From assembly GCA_951812575.1 (NCBI GenBank), contig OX638322.1, positions 434,001 to 498,000 on the forward strand: a DNA stretch of 64,000 bases. The letters run 5' to 3'. The notes beneath the pieces are model-generated. The model was not told the origin of the DNA and ran no database searches. It was given only the letters and a program-made list of their open reading frames with translations. Positions 16,586-25,561 of this stretch are shown here, in pieces. Source of the DNA: Candidatus Binatia bacterium. Its GTDB lineage: Bacteria > Desulfobacterota > Binatia > Bin18. The first letter of the stretch is position 1; each line of letters begins with the position of its first letter. The position numbers and the translations under genes are program-made.

Positions 16586-19500
16586 TGGCAGGTCTCGTCA
16601 TCGCGGTATGGGTGAGGTTGGCACCGGTCAGGTCGCACAAGGTCAGCACTGCGTCGCTGAGGTCGGTCGAATAGAGATTGGCCATGTGAAACGATGCCTG
16701 GGTAAAGTCGGCGGCCTGAGCCTGGGCCTCAAGCAGGGTCGCACCAAAGAAGTTCGCCCCGGTACAGTCGGCTTTGTGCAGCACCGCACGTTTCAGCGAG
16801 GCGCGGTGCAGGCAGGCTCCGGCCAGATTCGTCTCGCCCAAGTCGGCCTCGTCCAGGCGGGCCGCGGTCAAGTCAGCGTCGCGCATTTCCGCTCCGCGCC
16901 ACCCGGAGCCTGGCGCGACCAGACCGGTCAACCGCGCCCGATTCAGCTTGGCCTCTCCAATGCAGGCACTATTGATGAACTCAAGCCCGGTCAGATCGGC
17001 ATCGTCTCCGTCCAGTCCGATCAGGACACAGCGCTCGAACCGCGCGGCCCGCGCGGCCAGTCCGGCCAGGCGAGTCTCAATACAGGTGACACCGTGCAGC
17101 CGGGCCTCGTCCAGGACGATCCCCGCCATGTCGCATTTGAGAAAGCTCACGTCCCGGATTTCAGCCGCGGTCAGGCAAGCGTTGGTCAGGCGGGCTTCAA
17201 TCGGGTTGACCGCGATCAGCCGGGCGCGGCTCAGGTCGGCCCGGTCAAGCCGACTATGATAGAGGCTCACGTTTTCCAGCCGAGCCTCGCATAACCGGGC
17301 TTCCATCATAATTGCGCCGCTGAGGTTGGCGTCGGTCAGGTCGGCCCCAGTGAGGTCGGCCCCAGTGAGGTCAGCCCCAGTGAGGACGGCCCGGTGCAGT
17401 TTCGCGCCGGCCAGATTGGCCCCCTTCAGCACGGCCCGTTCCAGAAAAATGCCGGTCAGGTTCAGCCCGGCCAGGTCCGCGCCGGTCAAATCCGCGCCGG
17501 CCAGGTCGCGCCCGCACAACCCGTCCCTGCCGCGCGCCAGCTCAAGCGCCAGCAGGCCAAGGACCTCGGCGTCCTCGGGGGAAAGCGGTTCTTCGGGGGC
17601 CATTGGTTCGGGGCTGGTCCGCCGGCCATCGGCGCGGAGCGTCTCTGACTCTTCACGGGTTTGCTCAATCTTCTCCCGAGCCTCGGCCATGCTGCCTTCT
17701 ACTCGGTCTGAGATATCGTCGGCCGGCAGCTCGGAAGGCGGGCTCGCCTTGTCCGATTTGGTAGCTTTCATTACGCTGGTTAGGTATTCGCCACCGGGGC
17801 TGGCCAGGGCTGCGCTCAGCTTCCCGGCAGCCTCCTTCGCCGCCGGTTCCTTGGCCAGCGACTCGCTTCGCAGCCCTTGTAACGCCGTCTCAAAAGGATT
17901 GACCGGAGCGGGTGGGGCCATTCCGGGAGAGGGAAGAGCGGAGCGGGCCTGTTCCAGTGTCTCAGTCGCCTGTTTGCCGACACGCTTTTGCACTCCCTGA
18001 GCCTCGTCCAGTTGGGCCAGGGCCTTGGTAAGCGGGTCCTCTGCGTCGATTTCACCCAAGGCACGCTGGCGCGCGCGGTACAACCCCAGGCTTATACCGT
18101 TTTTTGTCTGCGCTTTGGCGGCAACCTCGGTCGGGCTTTTTTTCAGGGCCTCCTCGGCTCGCTTGAAGATGTCTGACATCTGGGGCGCTGCCGCTTCGGT
18201 CGGGCTTTTTTTCAGGGCCTCCTCGGCTCGCTTGAACGCGTCTGGCAGAGGGGCCCCAGTGGGAGCGGGGAGCGCGAGGTCTATTTTCTTGCCGAGCGCC
18301 TCGCTCACATTTTTTGAGACCTGCCGGAGCGGGTCGGTCAACAGGGGCCGGGCCTGGGGGTCTATCTGTCCAAAGGCTTGCGTGGCCCGGCGCAACTCGC
18401 GCTCGGTCTGCGCCAGCAGGTTTTTCCGCTGCTTTTCGGCGTAGTCTTGCAGGGTATCGGCTGTTTTGACCAGCGTGGTCATATCGACTTCCAAGCGCTC
18501 AATTTCGCCCGGTGTGACGACCGGTATCTGAACCGGCAGGGGGGTGTCGTCCTTGAGCAGGGCCGGCGGTGGCAGCGGCAGGCCAGCCCTGCGAAAGGCG
18601 GCGGCCAGGGAGTGTTCCCTGGCCTGCTCCTCGCGTTTGTCGTTTTCTTCCCGGATGGCCTGCCGCTCGGCCTCAACCGCAGCCACCTCTTCGGGCAAAC
18701 GTTCGGGCTTGAGTGGTCGTTCGTCAAAAAATTTCAGGGCCGCGCGTTCCAGGTCGGTACGTTCGTTCAGCGCGGTTTCGTAATGGCCCAGGGCGCGTTG
18801 CGGGTCAGTCAGGCGTTCATAGGCCAACAGCACGTCCGAGACGCTGCTGGCTTCACTGTCCTGCACGACCAAGCCGCCACGAAAAAGCACCATCCCCATA
18901 GCCGCGTTGGGGAAGAACCAGACCGTATCGCACCGCATCGGCAATTCTATAAACGCTTCGACTTGGCGGGCGAAGGCCCGCACCCGGAAGCCCGGCAGCC
19001 GGCCCTGAAACTCGGCGTGGTCGGGGTGCATGCCCGTGAGCCGATAGCGTTCGTTGCCGGTGAGTTCAACATCGGTCTGCTGGTCCGGGCAGGCCGTGTT
19101 GTAATACCGCCAGTCAAAATCCTTGGCGTGACCGGGGAAGCCGTCACGGAGCCAGGCTTCGTCATAGGTACCGGCAAAACCGATACGCCCAGGCGCGTCT
19201 TCGGGGCGCGGGCCGAGACCGGCCGGCGCAGGGTGGTGGTCAATGTTCAAGATCAGGGAGGCTGGCGTTTCGATCTGGGGCAGTTCGGCCGGGATACGCT
19301 GACTCATCAGCTTGCGGGCGTCAATGCCCTTTCCCAGCGGGTTTGCCGCAAAGCCCGGACCGCCAAAGGCGTTCTCCCAGCCCAGGCGTACCCGCTCAAA
19401 GGGCTCGGGCTCGCTCATGACGGGACCGTCAGGACCATACCGCCACCAGCGCCTTCCAAAGGCGACGATCCGTTTCTGTATGGGACCGAGTTCAAGGTTC

Positions 19501-19763
19501 ATGAGCAGATGACGCACCGGGTCGTTCCGGGGGGCGCAGACATCGCCGACCACCAGCACCTCCACACGAGGCTTGGGCATGCCGGCGTCCAGCGGAGTCG
19601 CCCCCAGCGCCGGGGCGGCTGTTTGCCACAGTTGGGCTTCGGGCAGGAAGTCGCCCGGCGACAGCAGATCAAAAGCGCCCAGGGCGGTTATCCACAAGCG
19701 GTATCCTTCGCCGCCCGCAGACACCCGCCGCAGAACGCCAAGCTTGGTGGGCTTGACTATCAT
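16575..19763 (-). CDS. DUF2169 and pentapeptide-repeat fusion protein (T6SS adaptor or cargo)
   Basis: A 1,062-residue protein. Residues about 1-310 are DUF2169 (WENAFGGPGFAANPLGKG, YNTACPDQQ), a domain linked to T6SS effector loading. Residues about 330-740 are charged, helical, coiled-coil-like, with a recent internal duplication (FKRAEEALKKSPTE twice). Residues about 745-1060 are pentapeptide repeats, including three consecutive GADLT units. The gene sits between hcp and the second pentapeptide gene, in the cargo half of the T6SS operon. The three-part architecture, with a 400-residue coiled coil joining two domains, is longer than stand-alone DUF2169 proteins. It may be a chaperone, a cargo, or both; sequence alone does not decide. 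Confidence 0.87.
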   Translation of the reverse strand: MIVKPTKLGVLRRVSAGGEGYRLWITALGAFDLLSPGDFLPEAQLWQTAAPALGATPLDAGMPKPRVEVLVVGDVCAPRNDPVRHLLMNLELGPIQKRIVAFGRRWWRYGPDGPVMSEPEPFERVRLGWENAFGGPGFAANPLGKGIDARKLMSQRIPAELPQIETPASLILNIDHHPAPAGLGPRPEDAPGRIGFAGTYDEAWLRDGFPGHAKDFDWRYYNTACPDQQTDVELTGNERYRLTGMHPDHAEFQGRLPGFRVRAFARQVEAFIELPMRCDTVWFFPNAAMGMVLFRGGLVVQDSEASSVSDVLLAYERLTDPQRALGHYETALNERTDLERAALKFFDERPLKPERLPEEVAAVEAERQAIREENDKREEQAREHSLAAAFRRAGLPLPPPALLKDDTPLPVQIPVVTPGEIERLEVDMTTLVKTADTLQDYAEKQRKNLLAQTERELRRATQAFGQIDPQARPLLTDPLRQVSKNVSEALGKKIDLALPAPTGAPLPDAFKRAEEALKKSPTEAAAPQMSDIFKRAEEALKKSPTEVAAKAQTKNGISLGLYRARQRALGEIDAEDPLTKALAQLDEAQGVQKRVGKQATETLEQARSALPSPGMAPPAPVNPFETALQGLRSESLAKEPAAKEAAGKLSAALASPGGEYLTSVMKATKSDKASPPSELPADDISDRVEGSMAEAREKIEQTREESETLRADGRRTSPEPMAPEEPLSPEDAEVLGLLALELARGRDGLCGRDLAGADLTGADLAGLNLTGIFLERAVLKGANLAGAKLHRAVLTGADLTGADLTGADLTDANLSGAIMMEARLCEARLENVSLYHSRLDRADLSRARLIAVNPIEARLTNACLTAAEIRDVSFLKCDMAGIVLDEARLHGVTCIETRLAGLAARAARFERCVLIGLDGDDADLTGLEFINSACIGEAKLNRARLTGLVAPGSGWRGAEMRDADLTAARLDEADLGETNLAGACLHRASLKRAVLHKADCTGANFFGATLLEAQAQAADFTQASFHMANLYSTDLSDAVLTLCDLTGANLTHTAMTRPANAE
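18126..18235 (-). repeat. Direct repeat of about 40 bp inside the DUF2169 gene
   Basis: Two near-identical stretches (about 18126-18167 and 18194-18235) offset by about 68-69 bases each encode FKRAEEALKKSPTE. The DNA identity suggests a recent tandem duplication within the coiled-coil region. Confidence 0.85.
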
Positions 19764-19776
19764 GATAGCGCTTCAG

Positions 19777-19791
19777 CCGGTCTGTGACCGG
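19777..19791 (-). terminator. Hairpin between hcp and the DUF2169 gene
   Basis: CCGGTC-TGT-GACCGG forms a perfect 6-bp stem with a 3-base loop in the 43-base gap after the hcp stop. It has no T-run, so it is more likely an mRNA-stabilising or attenuating hairpin than a full terminator. It would let hcp, needed in high copy, be expressed above the downstream genes. That role is inference from position. Confidence 0.5.
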
Positions 19792-19806
19792 GGATCTTCC
19801 TCTGCG

Positions 19807-20313
19807 CTAGTTGTCCCAAGTGTCCGAGGCTGAGGTGCCGCCCTTCTCGTGCGTCACGGTGATTTTTTTATACATGAAAAGCAATTCTTCCATGTGGGCA
19901 TACGCAGCGGAATCCGCGTCCAGGGCGTTCGGAAAGTACGGCCGACACTTCACCAGTGCGGCTTCCTCCAGGGCAACCGTATAATAGTGTTCCTGTCCTC
20001 CCGCGGACGCGGTCCGGTAGAGTTTCACTTCCACCGTCGACAACTGCTCCCCGGTTGCAATCGCTTGCAGTAACAGCGGCGATGCCTTGTCAATATACTT
20101 CACGACCCGCATTCCGGTGTGGATGCGGTTCCCGGTCGGTTGCCCGCTCGCCGGGTCGGTTGGAGTTTGTACTCCTAACTCGAGTTCCAGAATCTGGGCC
20201 GTATCCTCCTGTCCGCTTTTCGATAGAGTTCCCACTGAGTCTGCGGACATCCCACCCGCAGTCATGTCTCCCTGGGTCGCGCCCGTGACCGTCATATAAC
20301 CTGGCGTCGGCAT
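19807..20313 (-). CDS. hcp: T6SS tube protein Hcp/TssD
   Basis: Hcp hexamers stack to form the T6SS inner tube. The 168-residue product has the typical Hcp pattern: residues from 40 ILELELGVQTPTDPASGQ, then NRIHTGMRVVKYIDKASPLLLQAI, LYRTASAGGQEHYYTVALEEA and a C-terminal EELLFMYKKITVTHE strand. The start ATG has a strong Shine-Dalgarno (AAGGAGG). It is the first gene of the leftward T6SS run, and its upstream region carries paired palindromes (20395-20478), consistent with an independent, regulated promoter. Confidence 0.95.
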   Translation of the reverse strand: MPTPGYMTVTGATQGDMTAGGMSADSVGTLSKSGQEDTAQILELELGVQTPTDPASGQPTGNRIHTGMRVVKYIDKASPLLLQAIATGEQLSTVEVKLYRTASAGGQEHYYTVALEEAALVKCRPYFPNALDADSAAYAHMEELLFMYKKITVTHEKGGTSASDTWDN

Positions 20314-20394
20314 GTTTTCCTCCTTGCCGCCTTGGATTTGGCCTCCTGTCCGGAGCCATCTGGGCGGTAGCCTACCCCCCTCTCTTTACCGCTC

Positions 20395-20478
20395 CGTAAC
20401 GGCTCTCTTACGTCTGCGAGAATGTTGCCCGCGCATCTTTATCTTTTCGTAACAGGTCTGTTACGTCTGCGTGAATGT
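20395..20478. promoter_or_regulatory. Two repeated palindromic operator-like sites upstream of hcp
   Basis: Two copies of a CGTAAC-N6-(G/C)TTACG inverted repeat, each followed by TCTGCG(A/T)GAATGT, lie at 20395-20425 and 20448-20478. The offset of 53 bases is about five helical turns. They sit in the divergent region between hcp (minus) and the binding-protein gene (plus), 80-165 bases upstream of the hcp ATG. This is the layout of a dimeric regulator binding cooperatively on one face of the DNA. The regulator is not identified. Confidence 0.6.
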
Positions 20479-20591
20479 CGCTGGAGACAACCGGTGGGGA
20501 GGAGTCAGGCGATGAGCCAGGACCCGTCCTTGTATTGGCAGTCTACTCAGTGAATGCTACTCTTTCGTGATTTGCCAGTGAGGAAGACACA

Positions 20592-21872
20592 ATGGTGAAG
20601 TTGGTGCGGCGTTTGGCTTCTCACTTGATACCCTTCCCCCTTGTGATGATTGCAGGGGTACTGCTGGCGACCCTTGGCATGGCCTCTCTGGGCGGGCAGG
20701 ATGCCCCCGAGCCAGATGACGACGGAAGGGGAATGAATACGCCGCACCCGGCAACGGCGCAGGAAGAAGACCACGAGGACCCCGGGGTTTCCGACGACCA
20801 CGTCCTTTTTGGTCAATCCGCCGCGTTCACCGGGCCTGCCCAGGAATTGGGCAATGCGTTGCGCCTGGGAATTGAGGCGGCATTCCACGAGGCCAATCAG
20901 GCGGGAGGCGTCCATGGCCGCGCACTGAAGCTCAAGGCGTTGGATGACGGCTATGAAACCGGCTTTGCCGCTTCCAACACGCAACGGTTGATTGAGAATG
21001 AAAGGGTATTCGCGCTGATCGGAGCGGTGGGCACCCCCACGTCCCGCGCTGCATCACCGCTGGCCCAGACTGCCGGGGTGCCCTTCCTGGCTCCGTTCAC
21101 GGGGGCCGAGTTCTTGCGCGACCCAGAGTTGGACAATGTGCTCAACGTCCGGGCATCGTACTACCAGGAAACCGAGGAGATGGTGGCGCGGCTCACCGAG
21201 GATTTGGGGATCACCCGCGTTGCTGTCCTCTATCAGGATGATTCCTTTGGCTTGAACGGGCTGGAGGGCACGCGATTGGCACTGGAGCGCCGGGGCCTGG
21301 AGCCGGTAGTGGCCTCGCACTACCCACGCAATACCCGCGCTGTGAAGGGAGCCGCACTCAAAATCGCCGCGGCCAATCCGGAGGCGGTGATCCTGATTGG
21401 CTCCTACAGGCCGGTGGTCAAGACCATAGAGTTGGTGCGGCGGGAGCTGGACCCGGTATTCATGACGGTCTCCTTTGTGGGGAGCAACGCTTTGGCGAAC
21501 GAGTTAGGGCCCGACGGGGCCGGCGTGTACGTTACGCAAGTCGTTCCTCTCTCCGATGACAAAAACATCCCCGTGGTGGCTCGATACCACAGCGCCCTCT
21601 CCGAGTACGACCCCCAAGCGGAACCCGGGTTCGTTTCGTTGGAAGGGTATCTGGCCGGACGCCTGGCCGTCGCCGGTCTCAAAGCCTGCGGCCCCGACCT
21701 GAGTCGAGAGGGACTTCTCCACGCGGTGCGAGATGCCGGCACCATAGAAATTGACGGCGTGCAGCTCAAATACGGGCCGGACGATAACCAGGGATCCGAC
21801 GCCGTGTTCTTAACCGTGATTGGGACGGACGGCAAGTACCACGGGGTCGAAAAACTGACAGGCCCGTACTAA
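20592..21872 (+). CDS. Leu/Ile/Val-type periplasmic substrate-binding protein
   Basis: A type 1 periplasmic binding-fold protein of the branched-chain amino-acid/amide ABC transporter family, 426 residues. A basic N-terminus and hydrophobic segment (residues about 12-33) form a signal peptide or anchor, followed by an acidic linker. The fold begins at FGQSAAFTGPAQELGNALRLGIEAAF (the usual GxxxxlTGpaa..G pattern) with AGGVHGRALKLKALDDGY. No permease or ATPase genes are adjacent, so it is an orphan binding protein or feeds a transporter elsewhere. It precedes the antiporter gene by about 35 bases, perhaps in one transcript. Confidence 0.88.
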   Translation: MVKLVRRLASHLIPFPLVMIAGVLLATLGMASLGGQDAPEPDDDGRGMNTPHPATAQEEDHEDPGVSDDHVLFGQSAAFTGPAQELGNALRLGIEAAFHEANQAGGVHGRALKLKALDDGYETGFAASNTQRLIENERVFALIGAVGTPTSRAASPLAQTAGVPFLAPFTGAEFLRDPELDNVLNVRASYYQETEEMVARLTEDLGITRVAVLYQDDSFGLNGLEGTRLALERRGLEPVVASHYPRNTRAVKGAALKIAAANPEAVILIGSYRPVVKTIELVRRELDPVFMTVSFVGSNALANELGPDGAGVYVTQVVPLSDDKNIPVVARYHSALSEYDPQAEPGFVSLEGYLAGRLAVAGLKACGPDLSREGLLHAVRDAGTIEIDGVQLKYGPDDNQGSDAVFLTVIGTDGKYHGVEKLTGPY

Positions 21873-21907
21873 AGACCCCCTAAACGGCACCTACGGAGAA
21901 CCGCAAG

Positions 21908-23665
21908 ATGTCCGAGGAAGGCTTCTCGCTCCAAGAGATAGTGGATCTGTTCAGATTCGCTGAGCACACGCAGGAACTCCACCAATCGATGTTGACTCTC
22001 GGGATGCTCATCATCGTTGCCAAGTTGGCCGAGGGCGTTTTTCGCAGGCTGCGCTTGAGCTCCATCATCGCCTATGCGGCGACCGGTATGTTTCTTGGGC
22101 CGGTCATGGAACTGACCGGCGTCTGGTGGATTGAGTCTTCACTCTACCTCGAGTTGGTTTTGGCGCTGGGTGTGTTCATATTTTTTTTCCTGATCGGCCT
22201 GGACGAAGTGGATATTTCCAGTTTCATGTCGTCCCTCAGAGGCCAGTACTTCCTCGCGGCCGTACTGTCCGTGCTCGTATCACTCAGCATTTCGATGTTG
22301 GTCACCACCGATTTAGTTTTCGATTTCGGACTGAAACTGAATTTCACCGAGTCGCTGGCGTTGGCCGGCGTGCTGTCGATGACCAGTCTGGGCATCGTGG
22401 CCAAAGTGCTGACGGACGGCGGATACCTGAAACATCCGGTTGGACTGCAAATTTTCACGGTCGTGATCATCGCCGAGTTGATTGCCCTGCTGCTGATCGG
22501 CTTCAGCATCGGTGAACACGACCACCAAGTTTCGCCTGTCGGCATACTGATTCTGCTGGGCAAAGTTGCCGGTTTTTCGGTGGTGACCTGGGTATTGTCG
22601 TCGCGCGTGCTGCCGCCGTTGGTGGTGCTGTTGCAGCGGGTGATCCAGGTGCCGCAACTCTCCTTGGGGGTGCTGCTTGGCATGCTCTTCCTGATAGTGT
22701 ACGGCGCGGAAGCAGTGGGACTCCACGGCTCACTGGGTGCTTTACTGTTCGGGGCGTCGCTGTCGAACCTTCCCTACCAAGTGCAGCGGGAGATCATCCC
22801 AGGGATTCGCAGTGTAGCCGAGGGGCTTTTCGTGCCTCTCTTCTTTGCTTCCGCCGGATTGAGATTCAGCTTTACCTTTGTAACCTTGCCGCTGGAGGCC
22901 ATGGCGGGGTTGGCGCTGATCCCATTGCTCGGCAACTTCACCGGCGCTTTCATCGGCGCTTACGTGTCCCGCCTCGCCGTTCCCTACGCCGTGGCCACCG
23001 GGCTGATGGGTAAGGGAGTGGCTGAAATCGCGCTGCTGCTGATTATGTGGGATTCTGGAATCATTGACGAGGTGGTTTTCTCATTCCTGGTGCTGGTCAT
23101 GTTCTGCTACATCCTGTTCATGCCGGCGGTGATCGACTTCGCGGTGAGCCGGGCCAGCCGCAGGACCGACCTGCCAGCCCAGCTTGACGACATTCCGTTG
23201 GGAATAGCCCGCTTCGCGCTGGAAGACATCAAGATTGATGACATTCTGGACCGCTCGCGGCGGCATCCCGCGTCTTCGGTCACAGTGCGTGATTTCACGG
23301 AGCAGTGGATCGTTCCGCACCAGCACCACTACGTCGTGGCGGATAAGGAAGGGCTGGTCGGGGTCGTGGCCCTGGAGATGCTCCGCTACCTGCCCAAGGA
23401 GGCTTGGGGCAAGACCCAGCTCGACGCCGTGGTACGCCGCCAAACCCCATTGGCCCGGCCTGATGAGCAAGTCGAAGACGTGCTGCACCGTATGTCAGAG
23501 AATTCTCTTTCCGTCATGCCCGTCGTGGAAAGGGATTCGGAAAAGTTTTTGGGCGCGGTCACCAGCAACGACATCATCCAGCTCATGACCATGGAAACCA
23601 GGGGCGAGAGCAGACCTCCGCGCTGGGCGGCCGAGACCTCGATGCGGTCTCGACAGAATCATTAA
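21908..23665 (+). CDS. CPA2-type cation:proton antiporter with C-terminal CBS domains
   Basis: A KefB-like monovalent cation:proton antiporter (CPA2), 585 residues. About 12 hydrophobic segments fill residues 35-415, with the family LIGLDEVD and ...GSLGALLFGASLSN stretches. Residues about 430-570 resemble a paired CBS module (SVTVRDFTEQWIVP..., then ENSLSVMPVVERDSEKFLGAVTSNDIIQLM), which would sense nucleotides in the cytosol, in place of the more usual TrkA-N domain. The gene follows the orphan binding-protein gene with a short gap. The transported ion cannot be told from sequence. Confidence 0.88.
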   Translation: MSEEGFSLQEIVDLFRFAEHTQELHQSMLTLGMLIIVAKLAEGVFRRLRLSSIIAYAATGMFLGPVMELTGVWWIESSLYLELVLALGVFIFFFLIGLDEVDISSFMSSLRGQYFLAAVLSVLVSLSISMLVTTDLVFDFGLKLNFTESLALAGVLSMTSLGIVAKVLTDGGYLKHPVGLQIFTVVIIAELIALLLIGFSIGEHDHQVSPVGILILLGKVAGFSVVTWVLSSRVLPPLVVLLQRVIQVPQLSLGVLLGMLFLIVYGAEAVGLHGSLGALLFGASLSNLPYQVQREIIPGIRSVAEGLFVPLFFASAGLRFSFTFVTLPLEAMAGLALIPLLGNFTGAFIGAYVSRLAVPYAVATGLMGKGVAEIALLLIMWDSGIIDEVVFSFLVLVMFCYILFMPAVIDFAVSRASRRTDLPAQLDDIPLGIARFALEDIKIDDILDRSRRHPASSVTVRDFTEQWIVPHQHHYVVADKEGLVGVVALEMLRYLPKEAWGKTQLDAVVRRQTPLARPDEQVEDVLHRMSENSLSVMPVVERDSEKFLGAVTSNDIIQLMTMETRGESRPPRWAAETSMRSRQNH

Positions 23666-23857
23666 GGCGGTGGGGAGAAGAAGAGAGATTGCCGCGTATT
23701 TGCTCGCCGCATGCACTTTGCTATCGATGCGGCCGCGCCCGGGGTCCTTAGCGACAATATCACTCCCTCCAGAATGCGGGGTGGCCACGGCGCACCCGGT
23801 GAGATAGAAGCACGGGGAGAGATGCGATTACAGTAAAGATGAAAGGAGAATATGAGT

Positions 23858-24148
23858 ATGCCCGCCTATCTCGTTGGTGGAGTAGATGTGAGTGATCCCG
23901 CTTGGGTGACAGAGTATGGACCGAAGGTTGAGGCCCTGGTGCAGAAGCACGGGGGACGCTACCTGGTACGCGGAGGGGAGATGGATGTCGTGGAAGGCAC
24001 GACGCCGGCCGGCCGGGTGATGGTCGTCGTTGAGTTCCCGTCCCTGGAGGCCGCCCGGGCATGGTATAACGACCCGGAGTACGCCCCGCTGATTACGCTG
24101 CGCCAGACCGGTTCCGAAGCCGAGATTGTCCTGGTCGACGGGCTATAA
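23858..24148 (+). CDS. DUF1330 protein
   Basis: A small ferredoxin-like-fold DUF1330 protein of about 96 residues (AYLVGGVDVSDPAWVTEY, GGRYLVRGGEMDVVEG, VVVEFPSLEAARAWYNDPEY). The family signature FPS.e.A..Wy.s.eY is intact. Function is unknown for the family. Two ATGs are close together: 23852 is only 3 bases from AAGGAG, while 23858 has a 9-base spacer and is preferred. It stands alone between the antiporter and the convergent aminotransferase. Confidence 0.88.
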   Translation: MPAYLVGGVDVSDPAWVTEYGPKVEALVQKHGGRYLVRGGEMDVVEGTTPAGRVMVVVEFPSLEAARAWYNDPEYAPLITLRQTGSEAEIVLVDGL

Positions 24149-24270
24149 TTTGAGTAGCAAGGAACAGGAACGCGGCTCCGAGGTGAGCGGGCCGCATCAC
24201 TTCGGCATTTCGGTAAGACCCTGAGGATGGGCATACCCCCCACAGGGTGTGTTTTCGAGTAGTGGGGCTC

Positions 24271-25470
24271 CTACGCTCCGCTCAGGCGCTGGAGCGCAGC
24301 CTCTATCTGATTGAGGCCCTGCTCCAGGTTCTGCATGGAAGTGGCATACGAAATGCGGACGTGCTCCGCGGAGCCAAATCCCTCACCGGCTACGAGCGCA
24401 ACCTTGGCTTCTTCCAGGAGATACAGCGAGAAGTCCATGGCCGACGCAATGGGTTTGCCCTGCCACTTGGGCCCGAAGCAGCCTGCAACCCGTGGAAAGA
24501 CATAAAACGCGCCTTCCGGCAGCGTACAACTGATACCGGGGATGGCCCGGAGGCGGTCAACCACATAATTGCGTCGCTTGGCAAACTCTCCAGCCATGAC
24601 GCCGACCGGCTCCTGGTCGCCGGTCAGGGCTTCAATCGCCGCGGCCTGGGCAATTGAGTTCGGGTTTGAGGTGCTCTGGCTCTGGATGGTTTCCATCGCC
24701 TTAATGACTTCCTGCGGTCCGGCGGCATAGCCCAGACGCCAACCGGTCATGGCGTAGGTTTTTGAAACCGAATTGGCCACCAGCAGCCGGTCGCGCAGAC
24801 CCGGCTTGAGGGCGAGCAAATGGGCGCAGCGCGGGGCGTCGTATAAAAACTTCTCGTACACGTCGTCAGAGATGGTGAACAGCTCGCTGGACTCGATTAC
24901 GTCAGCAATCCGGCTGAGTTCGTCTTCGGTGTAGGCGGCGCCGGTCGGGTTGGACGGGCTGTTGAGTAACAGCACCTTGCTGTGCGGGCCGAGGGCGGCG
25001 TGGAGTTGAGCGGCCGTAATTTTGAAGCCTGTGTCTTCCGTTGTGGGCAGGAGTTTCGGTGTCCCGCCGGCCAGGACCACGATGTCGGAATAGCTGACCC
25101 AATAGGGCGCCGGGATGAGGACTTCATCTCCGGGGCCGACCAAGGCATGAAAGGCGTTGAAGAGGATGTGTTTCCCCCCGCAGCCGGTCGTGACTTCCGG
25201 GAGGGCATACTCAAGGCTATTGTCTCGCTGGAGTTTCGCAATAATGGCCTCTTTGACGTCCGCAGTGCCGCCAACCGGCGTATACTTGGTCTTGCCCTGT
25301 TTGAGCGCCGCAATAGCCGCGTCTTTAATATGCTCCGGGGTATCAAAGTCGGGCTCGCCAGCTCCAAAATCGATGACCTCAATCCCCTCGCGGCGGAGCG
25401 CCGCGACTTTCACCGTGACCATGAGGGTCGGCGATGGTTTGACCTGATCCAAACGTGGTGCCAGACGCAT
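24271..25470 (-). CDS. Aspartate/aromatic aminotransferase, class I
   Basis: PLP-dependent fold type I transaminase, 399 residues, resembling the thermophile-type (AspC/AatA) aspartate aminotransferases. Visible motifs: GAGEPDFDTPEHI near residue 37, NSPSNPTGAAY, and the PLP lysine in SVSKTYAMTGWRLGY. The C-terminal Arg region (EHVRISYATS) that binds the substrate carboxylate is present. An AGGAG lies upstream of the ATG. It is transcribed away from coaD with a gap of about 90 bases. It may supply aspartate, or, as some relatives, act on prephenate; the distinction cannot be made here. Confidence 0.92.
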   Translation of the reverse strand: MRLAPRLDQVKPSPTLMVTVKVAALRREGIEVIDFGAGEPDFDTPEHIKDAAIAALKQGKTKYTPVGGTADVKEAIIAKLQRDNSLEYALPEVTTGCGGKHILFNAFHALVGPGDEVLIPAPYWVSYSDIVVLAGGTPKLLPTTEDTGFKITAAQLHAALGPHSKVLLLNSPSNPTGAAYTEDELSRIADVIESSELFTISDDVYEKFLYDAPRCAHLLALKPGLRDRLLVANSVSKTYAMTGWRLGYAAGPQEVIKAMETIQSQSTSNPNSIAQAAAIEALTGDQEPVGVMAGEFAKRRNYVVDRLRAIPGISCTLPEGAFYVFPRVAGCFGPKWQGKPIASAMDFSLYLLEEAKVALVAGEGFGSAEHVRISYATSMQNLEQGLNQIEAALQRLSGA

Positions 25471-25561
25471 TTTTTCCTACACTCCTCTTATCGGATACGC
25501 GGTCTGTATACCGCTCAGACAACGACCTGAAACGGTCATGCGAACCTGTGAGAGTCCGCGT

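Noticed and set aside
18378..19787. A 469-residue plus-strand open frame.
   Set aside because: Antisense to the DUF2169 gene; composition is Arg/Gly-rich with no recognisable domain and no ribosome site.
20592..23665. Binding protein plus antiporter as a complete ABC importer.
   Set aside because: No permease or ATPase genes are adjacent; the second gene is a CPA2-type antiporter.
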